Source: Schistocerca nitens
Lineage: Eukaryota > Arthropoda > Insecta > Orthoptera > Acrididae
NCBI RefSeq assembly: GCF_023898315.1
Contig: NC_064622.1
Span: forward strand, 79,919,387 to 79,983,386
Reading direction: 5' to 3'
Length of the DNA: 64,000 nt
Below are positions 1 to 9,056 of this stretch, piece after piece (position 1 is the stretch's first letter; each line of letters starts with the position of its first letter). The notes under the pieces were generated by a model. That model had not been told where the DNA came from and made no database searches. It saw nothing but the letters and a program-made list of their open reading frames with translations. Both the position numbers and the translations under genes were made by a program.

Positions 1-288
1 CACTGCTTCCTCAAGACTGCATGGAAATCCACTACTTCCTGTGCATTTTCTTTCACTGCTCAGACTTTGAGAAAAGAAATAAAAAAACCACTGCAATTTT
101 AATGTGATGAATGATCAGGACTGTCTTTATGGACTGTGAGAAAATTTTCAGCTTTTAACCAACATTGTATCAATAAGTGTGTGTATTTGATTTCTTTGTT
201 ACTGTAATAATGAAAAAATGTTTTCAAATCTGTATTGACCACTGCCCAAAACAATTTGTAAAATTTGTTGTGGGGAGCATGGGGGCTA
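1..288 (+). mobile_element. 3' internal tail of a truncated LTR retrotransposon
   Basis: This stretch is the reverse complement, with scattered differences, of 12526-12800, which lies directly inside the 3' LTR of the large Gypsy-type element. It ends in a purine-rich tract (272-288, GGGGAGCATGGGGGCTA) immediately before the LTR start TGTAAGTAGG, as expected for a polypurine tract. The rest of the element lies outside the window to the left. Confidence 0.8.
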
Positions 289-567
289 TGTAAGTAGGCT
301 GTTTAGGTTTTTATAATGCTAACGCCACATAGCTCTCTGTATGAAAATTACTGACTGTACTCTATGCAGTTTGTGGCTAGTTTGCATTGTTGTCTGCTAT
401 CGGTAGTGTTGGGCAGCTGGATGTTAACAGCGCGTAGCGTTGCGCAGTTGGAGGTGAGCCGCCAGCAGTGGTGGATGTGGGGAGAGAGATGGCGGAGTTT
501 TGAGAGCGGATGATCTGGACGTGTGTCCATCAGAGACAGTAAATTTGTAAGACTGGATGCCACGAAT

Positions 568-570
<3 letters not shown>

Positions 571-628
<58 letters not shown>
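571..628. repeat. (TA)29 microsatellite
   Basis: An uninterrupted run of 29 TA units. The homologous position in the LTR at 25017-25572 has only a short TATATATA run, so the tract was expanded here. It directly abuts the left end of the Tc1-like element, whose target is TA. Confidence 0.97.
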
Positions 629-629
<1 letters not shown>

Positions 630-2048
630 TCCTGGAAATTGAAATAAGAACACCGTGAATTCATTGTCCCAGGAAGGGGAAACTTTATTGACACATTCCT
701 GGGGTCAGATACATCACATGATCACACTGACAGAACCACAGGCACATAGACACAGGCAACAGAGCATGCACAATGTCGGCACTAGTACAGTGTATATCCA
801 CCTTTCGCAGCAATGCAGGCTGCTATTCTCCCATGGACACGATCGTAGAGATGCTGGATGTAGTCCTGTGGAACGGCTTGCCATGCCATTTCCACCTGGC
901 GCCTCAGTTGGACCAGCGTTCGTGCTGGATGTGCAGACCGCGTGAGACGACGCTTCATCCAGTCCCAAACATGCTCAATGGGGGACAGATCCGGAAATCT
1001 TGCTGGCCAGGGTAGTTGACTTACACCTTCTAGAGCACGTTGGGTGGCACGGGATACATGCGGACGTGCATTGTCCTGTTGGAACAGCAAGTTCCCTTGC
1101 CGGTCTAGGAATGGTAAAACGATGGGTTCGATGACGGTTTGGATGTACCGTGCACTATTCAGTGTCCCCTCGACGATCACCAGTGGTGTACGGCCAGTGT
1201 AGGAGATCGCTCCCCACACCATGATGCCGGGTGTTGGCCCTGTGTGCCTCGGTCGTATGCAGTCCTGATTGTGGCGCTCACCTGCACGGCGCCAAACACG
1301 CATACGACCATCATTGGCACCAAGGCAGAAGCGACTCTCATCGCTGAAGACGACACGTCTCCATTCGTCCCTCCATTCACGCCTGTCGCGACACCACTGG
1401 AGGCGGGCTGCACGATGTTGGGGCGTGAGCGGAAGACGGCCTAACGGTGTGCGGGACCATAGCCCAGCTTCATGGAGACGGTTGCGAATGGTCCTCGCCG
1501 ATACCCCAGGAGCAACAGTGTCCCTAATTTGCTGGGAAGTGGCGGTGCGGTCCCCTACGGCACTGCGTAGGGTCCTACGGTCTTGGCATGCAGCCGTGCG
1601 TCGCTGCGGTCCGGTCCCAGGTCGACGGGCACGTGCACCTTCCGACGACCACTGGCGACAACATCGATGTACTGTGGAGACCTCACGCCCCACGTGTTGA
1701 GCAATTCGGCGGTACGTCCACCCGGCCTCCCGCATGCCCACTATACGCCCTCGCTCAAAGTCCGTCACCTGTACATACGGTTCACGTCCACGCTGTCGCG
1801 GCATGCTACCAGTGTTAAAGACTGCGATGGAGCTCCGTATGCCACGGAAAACTGGCTGACACTGACGGCGGCGGTGCACAAATGCTGCGCAGCTAGCGCC
1901 ATTCGACGGCCAACACCGCGGTTCCTGGTGTGTCCGCTGTGCCGTGCGTGTGATCATTGCTTGTACAGCCCTCTCGCAGTGTCCGGAGCAAGTATGGTGG
2001 GTCTGACACACCGGTGTCAATGTGTTCTTTTTTCCATTTCCAGGAGTG
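629..2048 (-). mobile_element. Tc1-like DNA transposon, copy 1
   Basis: Imperfect terminal inverted repeats of about 27 bp (CTCCTGGAAATTG... against the complement of ...CCATTTCCAGGAGTG) flank one transposase gene. The flanks are TA on both sides. The left end lacks the first two bases (CA) found in the other two copies, possibly through slippage in the adjoining TA repeat. It is nearly identical to the elements at 21645-23066 and 54532-55953. Confidence 0.95.
782..1804 (-). CDS. Tc1-like transposase, intact (340 aa), copy 1
   Basis: This is a cut-and-paste transposase that binds the terminal repeats and inserts at TA. The start was chosen at the ATG of MPRQRGREPY because all three copies share a 1023-nt frame from there. 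Residues about 12-110 form two helix-turn-helix domains (TDFERGRIVGMREAG, then SARTIRNRLHEAG). The catalytic triad reads D155 (FSDESRF), D244 (QQDNARPH) and E277 (SPIEHVW), with VWGAI between. No stop or frameshift is present, and the length is normal for Tc1 transposases. The second D to E gap is 32 residues, whereas canonical Tc1 has 34. The frame stays open upstream of the ATG toward the terminal repeat, but that part looks untranslated. Family assignment is firm; present activity is inferred from intactness only. Confidence 0.93.
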   Translation of the reverse strand: MPRQRGREPYVQVTDFERGRIVGMREAGWTYRRIAQHVGREVSTVHRCCRQWSSEGARARRPGTGPQRRTAACQDRRTLRSAVGDRTATSQQIRDTVAPGVSARTIRNRLHEAGLWSRTPLGRLPLTPQHRAARLQWCRDRREWRDEWRRVVFSDESRFCLGANDGRMRVWRRAGERHNQDCIRPRHTGPTPGIMVWGAISYTGRTPLVIVEGTLNSARYIQTVIEPIVLPFLDRQGNLLFQQDNARPHVSRATQRALEGVSQLPWPARFPDLSPIEHVWDWMKRRLTRSAHPARTLVQLRRQVEMAWQAVPQDYIQHLYDRVHGRIAACIAAKGGYTLY

Positions 2049-2374
2049 TATATTATGACCTTTGAGCGCTATTAAGGTAAATACATTGTTTGTTCTCTAT
2101 CAAAATCTTTCACTTGGTAACTATGACTATCAGTAGTTAGTGCCTTCAGTAGTTAGAATCTTTTATTCAGCTGGCAGTATTGGTGCACGCTGTATTGCAG
2201 TAGTTTGAGTAACGAAGATTTTTGTGAGGTAAGTGATTCATGAAAGGTATAGGTTATTGTTAGTCAGGGCCATTCTTTTGTAGGGATTATTGAAAGTCAG
2301 ACTGCGTTGCGCTAAAAATATTGTGTGTCAGTTTAAGCACAGTCATTTAATAATTTTTCTAAGGGGACGTTTCA

Positions 2375-2935
2375 AATGTTGTGGGTAGAGCAGTCCAAAG
2401 ACAGCGATTCATTGGCAGAACTCTTAGAAGGGCCAACAGGTCTACTAAAGAAGCTGTTTACACCACGCTTATCCGCCATACCTTGGAATGTTGCTGTGCG
2501 GTTTGGGATCGGCATCAGATGGGACCGACGGATGACATCGAAAAAGTTCAAAGAAGGGCAGCTCGTTTTGTACTATCGCGAAATACGGGAGATAATGCCA
2601 CAACATGATCCGTGAATTGGAGTGGCAATCATTAAAACAAAGGCGTTTTTCGTTGCAACGGGATTCTCTCATGACATTTCAATCATCAGTTTTCTCCTCT
2701 GATTGCGAAAACATTCTGTTGGCAGCCACCTACATAGACAGAAATGATCATCACGATAAAATAAGAGAAATCAGGGCTCGCAAAGAAACACTAAAGTGCT
2801 CGTTTTTACCGCGCGCCCTTCGAGAGTGGAACAGTAGAGGGACAGCTTGAAGGTGATTCATTGAACCCTCTGCCAGGCAATTTATTGTGAACAGCAGAGT
2901 AATCAGGTAGATTTAGATGTAGCTGTAGATGTGAC
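2375..2935 (+). pseudogene. LINE reverse transcriptase 3' end, decayed
   Basis: Frames at 2381-2608 and 2605-2850 encode the C-terminal part of a non-LTR reverse transcriptase (FIGRTLRRANRSTKEAVYTT, then QRRAARFV), matching 16350-16827 of this window. A frameshift separates the two frames near 2605. The copy ends in a GTAGATTTAGATGTAGCTG tail, the degenerate GATGTA repeat typical of this family here. The 5' portion is missing because the LTR element interrupts it; its remainder, if present, lies outside the window. Confidence 0.8.
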
Positions 2936-3586
2936 CCAGTGATATGGCTTATTGTCATCCACAAAAAACTCCATCGTTGATTGGGAATGTGAAGCGCATG
3001 AATGGTTGCTTACGGTCTCCGAGTCGACCTGTTGACAACCTACGTCCATGGCTTCGGAGGGTCTGAGCCGCACTCGAACTTTACCATCATCTCTTACCAA
3101 CTGAAATCGTGGCTCATCTGACCAGGGCATTTGCGTCAGTCGTCTGCAGCTATAGTCCATTAACGCCACATTCGTTTCTGCTGTTATTTCACGCACTGTT
3201 GCTTGCCTGTGGGCATTGACAGCTGATGCTCTAGGTCGGGAAGTGAAGGTCACTGACCACTGCGTTGTCTGTTGTGAGAGATAATGGCTGAAGTTTGGTA
3301 TAGTTGGTACTCTCTTGACACTGTGGATCTCGGAATATTCAATTCGCTAACGATTTCCGAAAGTGAATGTCCCATGCGTCTTGCTCCAGCTACCATTCCG
3401 CGTCCAAAGTCTGTTAATTCCAGTTTTGCGGCTATAATCACTTCCGAAACCTTTCCACATGACTCAACTGAGTACAAATGACAGCTTCGCCAATGCACTG
3501 CCCTTCAATACCTCGAACACGCGATATTACCGTCATGTGTATTTGTGCATATCGTTACCATGACTTACGTCACCTCAGAGTATACA
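2936..3586 (-). pseudogene. Tc1-like transposase relic A
   Basis: Minus-strand frames at 3250-3498 and 2903-3253 give an N-terminal HTH (LTDFGRGMVAGARRMGHS, IPRSTVSR) and the first catalytic region (WSDEPRFQLVRDDGKVRVR). They lie in different frames and the C-terminal catalytic domain is missing. The right end (3557-3586) retains a terminal-repeat-like GTCACCTCAGAGTATA. Relics B and C in this window belong to the same family. Confidence 0.8.
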
Positions 3587-3790
3587 CAGGCACTGACAAC
3601 AACATTGTCTTGAAATACTTGAATTTGCATATTTAATGTTTCCAGGATAGAAGCAGGTCACACTAATATTATACATATGCATAAATGAGATGAAAAAAGT
3701 ATCGTCGATTTACAAGAACTGAATATAAGCATCCGAACATTTCCTTATAATGTCATAACTAAGTAACTCATACTGTCTGTCATGTGTGAG
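3587..3790. other. Unassigned AT-rich DNA
   Basis: I see no coding frame, repeat or recognisable element here. Confidence 0.5.
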
Positions 3791-3798
3791 TGCATGGT

Positions 3799-3960
3799 AT
3801 GACCGAGGGAGGGTCAGAGGGGTCAGCACACAGGATTCGCAATCTGGAGGACGAAGGTTCAAATCAATTTCCGAGCATCCAGATTTACTCTGTTGATTCA
3901 ATGCGAAAATGGGATAGTGACCTGTCAAACATCTACCAAGGAAAATCGCCAAACAGCCGT
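3799..3960 (+). mobile_element. Degenerate tRNA-derived SINE remnant
   Basis: A B-box-like GGTTCAAATC follows an A-box-like stretch (GGTCAGCACACAGG), and the body (CATCCAGATTTACTCTG) resembles the SINE at 25861-26057. No target-site duplication is visible, so the boundaries are approximate. Confidence 0.45.
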
Positions 3961-3994
3961 ATGTTTTGAGAAGTTATTTTATTTAGACAACCGC

Positions 3995-4023
3995 TTTCGG
4001 CTTCTCAGTATTGCCATCCTCAG
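3995..4023 (-). ncRNA. Hammerhead-like core motif (candidate)
   Basis: On the minus strand CTGAGGA is followed by TGGC, a loop, GCC and then GAAA. This matches the CUGANGA-helix II-GAAA half of a hammerhead ribozyme, with a 3-bp GGC/GCC stem. Helices I and III and the cleavage site are not convincing by eye. Similar motifs occur at 7902-7931, 8270-8299 and 27471-27492. Penelope-like retroelements are known to carry such ribozymes; membership here is an inference. Confidence 0.35.
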
Positions 4024-4108
4024 GCTCCTTCACATTAAAAACAAGTATAAAGGTAGCGTATATTAAGGATACCGCAGCTGACCTTACAGAAATGAAGCGT
4101 AATAATAA

Positions 4109-4540
4109 AAACCCTTAAAACCTACAAATTGCAATATGCTGCGTTAAGACAAGTACCTGGGTATATGCAGCACAAGAAAGCAGAACATGTAAACGTACTG
4201 ATTAGCAATGAAACCGTTTTGGCATCACAGAGTTATAGCAGAACATGCCAAACGTTACAAAAAACAAAACTAGACAATATACCATCAGATGCAGAGACGG
4301 ATAAAGCTTGTCTAGTTTTTGTTTTAAAATATAAAAAACCTTCATAATTCTCATAGATGAGTATAATCTTAATTCTTAAGAAACCCTAACCTCATTCAAA
4401 GTGAATCGTCGTGATGTAACCTATGAAGTACACAATAGTATGCGTATCTATCGCCTAAGTATTATGAGTTTTGGTGTACTGTATATGCACAGGCACTTGT
4501 CGTAACGATGCAAATTGCATTTTCCAGGTTTTAAAGACTT
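4109..4540. repeat. Diverged inverted repeat with internal hairpin
   Basis: The left arm 4109-4172 is imperfectly complementary to the right arm 4478-4540 (shared core CAAATTGCAATATGC and GGTACTTGTC on opposite strands). Inside, 4261-4277 pairs with 4309-4325 (AAAACAAAACTAGACAA) with one bulged base and a 31-nt loop. No protein frame is convincing. It may be a decayed foldback element or a Penelope-like fragment, given the ribozyme-like motif 90 bp to the left. Confidence 0.5.
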
Positions 4541-4744
4541 GATTTTTTATAACAATCGCCTCTATGAATATTCGCATCCTTGACTGACCTATCCATTCCC
4601 ATAATTTTCCAGCCATAGATAATCTCTGCCATGCAATCGGAAGATGTTTATTTTCATACCGGCCTTCAATCAGCAAGTAATGAACTGACACCGAACGTAA
4701 CGTGCATGGGATGAAATTCCTCAAGTAGACATTCGGAAGCTGTT

Positions 4745-4960
4745 CAAAATGGTTCAAATGGCTCTGAGCACTATGGGACTTAACATCTAGGGTCATCAGT
4801 CCGCTAGAACTTAGAACGACTTAAACCTAACTAACCTAAGGACAGCACACAACACCTAGTCATCACAAGGCAGAGAAAATCCCTGACCCCGCCGGGAATC
4901 GAACCCGGGAACTCGGGCACGTGAAGCGAGAACGCTACCGCACGACCACGAGCTGCGGAC
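4745..4960 (-). mobile_element. tRNA-derived SINE with 12-bp target-site duplication
   Basis: TCGGAAGCTGTT occurs at 4733-4744 and again at 4961-4972. On the minus strand the head (CGTGGTCGTGCGGTAGCG, then GGGTTCGATTC) resembles a tRNA promoter. It is the head type of the SINE at 37297-37568 joined to the body of the common SINE in this window, so it looks like a chimera of two families. Confidence 0.9.
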
Positions 4961-4972
4961 TCGGAAGCTGTT

Positions 4973-7833
4973 TTCTTCCATATCACAACGAATACCACAG
5001 TGTATTCTCGTGTGTGGGGGTCATACATCAAACTCATGTTGATGATGGGCGTCTGTTCCGAGTGGAGCGGAAGTTGAGTCATTTATTACCCGCTGTATAA
5101 TGAACATCGCCACACAATTTGGTAAATATCGGATTGCTGCGTCATGGTGTAACACTTTCCATTTCTGATTGCGTATAAAAACCTTCGCAGTATATGTGTT
5201 TCCTTCACAATGGAAGTATATGTTATAGGAAAGCACGAGCTCTTAGAAATTTTTATCACAAATAAAAAGAGTCCCAGCAGTCTGAAGCTGAATGTAACTT
5301 TAAGGCACAAACTGCATGCACCAGCGCAGCTGCAACAAACACATCAATCAAATGGAAATTACACAGATTACACATACAAAAATATTTCTGGAAGGTCTAT
5401 ACGTTACCTGCAAACGGATGTCATAAGTTTTTCAGTGAACTCAAAGCGATTTCCAGTTACAATTCTCACGTCAACATCCCTTTTTCTTAACACATACTAA
5501 TCATATAGTGGTGAATGAGGTATCGCTGGAAAAGCTTTTTACCAGATTCTGACATTGCATACCGATTTGGCACTAAAACGTACTACCTGCGGAAAATTTT
5601 AACATAAAAGATACTTTTAACTATCATAGGGTAAAGAGGATGACGGATGCTTAGCTTCATTCCTAAATTTTACGAAGCTAGCTTATTAAACACGAATAAG
5701 AGATTCCCTTTTCATATTAACGTATTACGAATACATTTGATTTGTTTTAAAGTACTTATTAACTAGATAATGTTTTTACACAATTGTCACAGATAATATC
5801 CGTGAGAACTGCGAAAGTACGTTATCTCTTTCAATAACTTTTCGAAATGACAAACCCCTAAGTTTCCCCAAAGTAAAGGCACCTTTAAAGGTTGGTGCAA
5901 TGTCGGGCTTCTACTAGGGTAACTTATCATGCAGATAGCCTATATGATACATGTTACAGTCTTAACCTTTTTCAAGATAATCAATAAGAAGTGCTCCCAT
6001 TGAATCCCGAAGCATGCTTCCACGAGAATTCCGACATTTCAAAATAATTTTGAAGAGAAAAATTGTCGTGTTTGACTGTCAATTTAATTTGAGTCACCAA
6101 GAGTGGTTTACACCTTAATGGCGATTTTTCAAGAAGAAGCTGTGAATTACAGTGATACATATACTGTATTATACACCGTACATCGTTCCAACATGAAATC
6201 TATATCAGCGCAAGTAATATTAGGGATAGATACCTACATTTAAGGCAGAAAATTTAATAATCTTATGACATAGCCGAACATCTCATGTTTGACCCGTTTC
6301 ACTGCAGGAATCATTATTATAACTCATGTTCTAGGGTAGTTTTATATTGGCTCCATTCAGTTCTTCCAGTCGTTGGTGAATTCTGTGTGCACACTAGCCG
6401 GATAGGCCGATAAGACTCGTCCTAATGCCTCAAGGTATGGTGATTTTGGTAACAGGTAAACATTGTAGACGGAGACCAGGGTTTGTTTTCAGTAATTCGT
6501 TTAAATATATACAGGTTACGTACAGAAATGCAGCAACCAGGCACTTTCTGAGTAGCTTTATTTTCTCTAAAAATCGTATCCGGCTTTCTATCGTCTCCGA
6601 GTGGTGTGATCTTTGTCTGTACGTTTTTTTCTACTGCATTTTGAACGTTACAGATGCCTTTTTCTGGTATTTGCAGCGCTGGTTTTGTGCGCGTAGCACA
6701 AACATTATCAGGTTCACTGAGGCACTGTTGCAGTGTAGCATTCGCCATTTGGCCTTCTAGTCGTTCATTAGCTTTTGGGACTGAGGAGTAAAGACTGAGT
6801 TGAATGATTAGATTTCCTGTCCTGTATTTCAGTCTCATGATGAAGGGCTGTACTTATTGGATGCAGAGTTGTTTGCCGTTTCTACAATCCGAAAATGATC
6901 ATGGAATGAAATGGATTTTGAAAATAAACAAGCGGTGTAGCTGGTCTAATGTTGCAGCAAAAATTCCTGAGGGTTATGAAACACCTTCTACATACAATAT
7001 ATATTCACATTCATATTTCGTTGTAAATTAATAAATGAGTCACAAAAATAGTATTGAGTCAAATTATCGAGGAACCATTGTCCGTTGGTCTGGGAACGTC
7101 GTTTGTGCACTCGACGATTGATTGTCAAAATACGCATTTTAGTTACAGTAGGTATTTTTGAAGTGAACTGTACATATTTATTGTAGTAAGGCATATCAAT
7201 ATAGCTAACTAGAGAGAGAACGAAGAACGTGGTTGAGGTTGCTGAACAGGCAGTGAGAACCCTACCTCGTCGTAGAACTTCTGCTGTGAGCCTGTAAAAT
7301 TATGCTAAGTGGAGATTAATGTGGACTCACTGCCTTGTCAAGTGAGGACGTCCAGTGCGCAGCGGCTGCGGGAAAAGGGATTCCCGGCGGGCGAGATCGT
7401 GCGTCTGACGTCACAGCCGCTTCCACTGCCCAAATCGAGCCGCCATGTGTGGTCACGGGGCCGACCAACACGTCCAAAACAACACCGACGCTGTCGTAAA
7501 TCTTCGAGTAGGCGGGATGTCCGCCGCAAACTATCGGTTCCTTCTCCGTACACAGGTACCTTGCAACTGTGTACGCTGTAAAGGATGGAAGGATCTTAGC
7601 TGATCTGAAGAATCCCACATTTCTTTATCAGTAACTGCGTTTATCGGGGTCCAGAGAAGAAGCAATACTTTAAATCGCGGGGAAATGGGGAATGAGTGGA
7701 ATGAGAATGTATGAAATACAGTACCTTGAAGGACCGGTTTGGTAACTGGGTAAATGATTCAGGAGAACGACAGGAACCTAAATCAACATTTAAGAACCTT
7801 CAACATCGCAGCGCGTCAGTACTCGTTGGTTAA
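4973..7833. other. Unassigned DNA, no supported gene
   Basis: Short open frames only, without recognisable domains, codon pattern or homologous copies in this window. The one compositional anomaly is a GC-rich patch at about 7320-7560 containing TGACGTCA (about 7408), which could be a promoter-like island, but no gene can be tied to it. Confidence 0.4.
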
Positions 7834-7901
7834 TATATTAAAAAACTAAAAACCCGCCTCGATTGCGAAAAAAAGCACCTAGTGTTAAGTGTTAACCCAG
7901 G

Positions 7902-7931
7902 TTTCGGCGTAGATAACTACACCTTCTTCAG
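7902..7931 (-). ncRNA. Hammerhead-like core motif, left arm (candidate)
   Basis: On the minus strand CTGAAGA is followed by a hairpin (GGTGTAG, loop TTAT, CTACGCC) and then GAAA. The 7-bp helix II has one G-T wobble. Downstream, GTTAACACTTAAC can form a hairpin in the helix III position, but no clean UH cleavage site is seen. Confidence 0.4.
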
Positions 7932-8269
7932 AACAATAAAATCCACAAGTGCCTAAGAAGACCATTGTCAATGATTAAAAGAACAACACAGCTATACATT
8001 TATAAACGAAAAAAAAGGAAAACACAAACAGTACATATGCACAAAGTCAAAACCACTACTTAACTTAATGGTGTACGCTCCACCTCACACCGGCCATGTT
8101 CGATGGGCCATGACCCGCCATACACCATTAAGTTAAGTAGTGGTTTTGACTTTGTACATATGTACTGTTTGTGTTTTCCTTTTCTTTTTCGTTTATAAAT
8201 GGATAGCTGTGGTGTTCTTTTAATCATTGACAAAGGTCTTCTTAGGCAGTTACGGGTTTTATTGTTGTT

Positions 8270-8299
8270 CTGAAGAAGGTGTAGCTATCTACGCCGAAA
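8270..8299 (+). ncRNA. Hammerhead-like core motif, right arm (candidate)
   Basis: Mirror copy of the left-arm motif on the plus strand: CTGAAGA at 8270-8276, a 7-bp hairpin with loop CTAT, then GAAA at 8296-8299. The arms differ at the loop position, yet the stem and both conserved blocks are kept. Confidence 0.4.
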
Positions 8300-8366
8300 C
8301 CTGGGTTAACACTTAACACGAGGTGCTTTTTTCGCAATCGAGGCGGGTTTTTAGTTTTTTAATATA

Positions 8367-9056
8367 AATAAACATTTTTTGACGCCCCTCTTTTATTAAA
8401 TCTGCAATGAGATCGACTGTAGGCTGTCTAGTATTGAAGAAAGCTATCGCATTTCAGAAGGCCAAACTTAGGCACTCCATAACAGCATACTAACACGATC
8501 CCTGTCTGAACAACATGCTGACGAAAATTTTGAAACTGATAGGCGTTTGTAGACAGGCGAGAGAGTTTGATCTTTCAACAAATATATAGATATCTGGCAA
8601 AGGACAACGGAATTAATTGCCACAGTCCACATCCCAGTGTTACCCACACATCAGGAACCAATAAGATATTAAAGACTGACAGTGTAATTCTATGAGCAGC
8701 TCTCTGGTGGCCAAGGAGCTGATAGAGGTGATTGAGGACCCAGAGTCGATTCCAACTTTTACTGCAGGAAATAAATGATCTAACTAACTGTTCAGAGCGA
8801 GTGACACTAGCTTTGATACGCACTAATTTCAACATAATGTGGATTGCGGAGCTGTGCAGGCAGTACATCATGGCAATCGAGGACGGTATGTAACACTAGA
8901 ACACAGTGCGTAATGGACTTTTCGCATAATTAATTCTATAACTACAATGTAACTGCCGTGTAATATCTGCCATCTGTATCTCCTATTATTTAACTAATGT
9001 TTTCATATAATTAACTGTCGAAGAATAAAAGAGAATATCGTAACTGTGGTGTACTA
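8367..9056. other. Unassigned DNA
   Basis: No gene, repeat or element recognised. Short minus-strand open frames have no domain or homologous copy in the window. Confidence 0.45.

Larger units (their letters stand above)
289..2374 (+). mobile_element. LTR of Gypsy-type element, split by a Tc1-like transposon
   Basis: The LTR starts TGTAAGTAGGCTGTTTAGG and ends AAGGGGACGTTTCA (TG...CA). It matches the reverse complement of 25017-25572, the 5' LTR of the minus-strand element, along its length. The 5' part is 289-628 and the 3' part 2049-2374; the Tc1-like element sits between them inside an expanded TA tract. Only the 3' LTR of this copy is visible. Confidence 0.85.
7834..8366. repeat. Long near-perfect inverted-repeat (foldback) element
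   Basis: The left arm 7834-8075 is complementary to the right arm 8121-8366 over about 240 bp with few mismatches. The loop of about 45 bp (8076-8120) itself contains a small palindrome around CATGTTCGATGGGCCATG. Outer ends read TATATTAAAAAACTAAAAA and its complement. No reading frame is present. The arms carry a ribozyme-like motif in opposite orientations. High arm identity implies recent origin or gene conversion. Confidence 0.9.

Noticed and set aside
348..653. Minus-strand ORF dominated by isoleucine-tyrosine repeats
   Set aside because: It is only the translation of the (TA)n microsatellite.
6422..6838. 138-codon minus-strand ORF
   Set aside because: No domain, no copy elsewhere in the window and no compositional sign of coding; a chance frame is likely.
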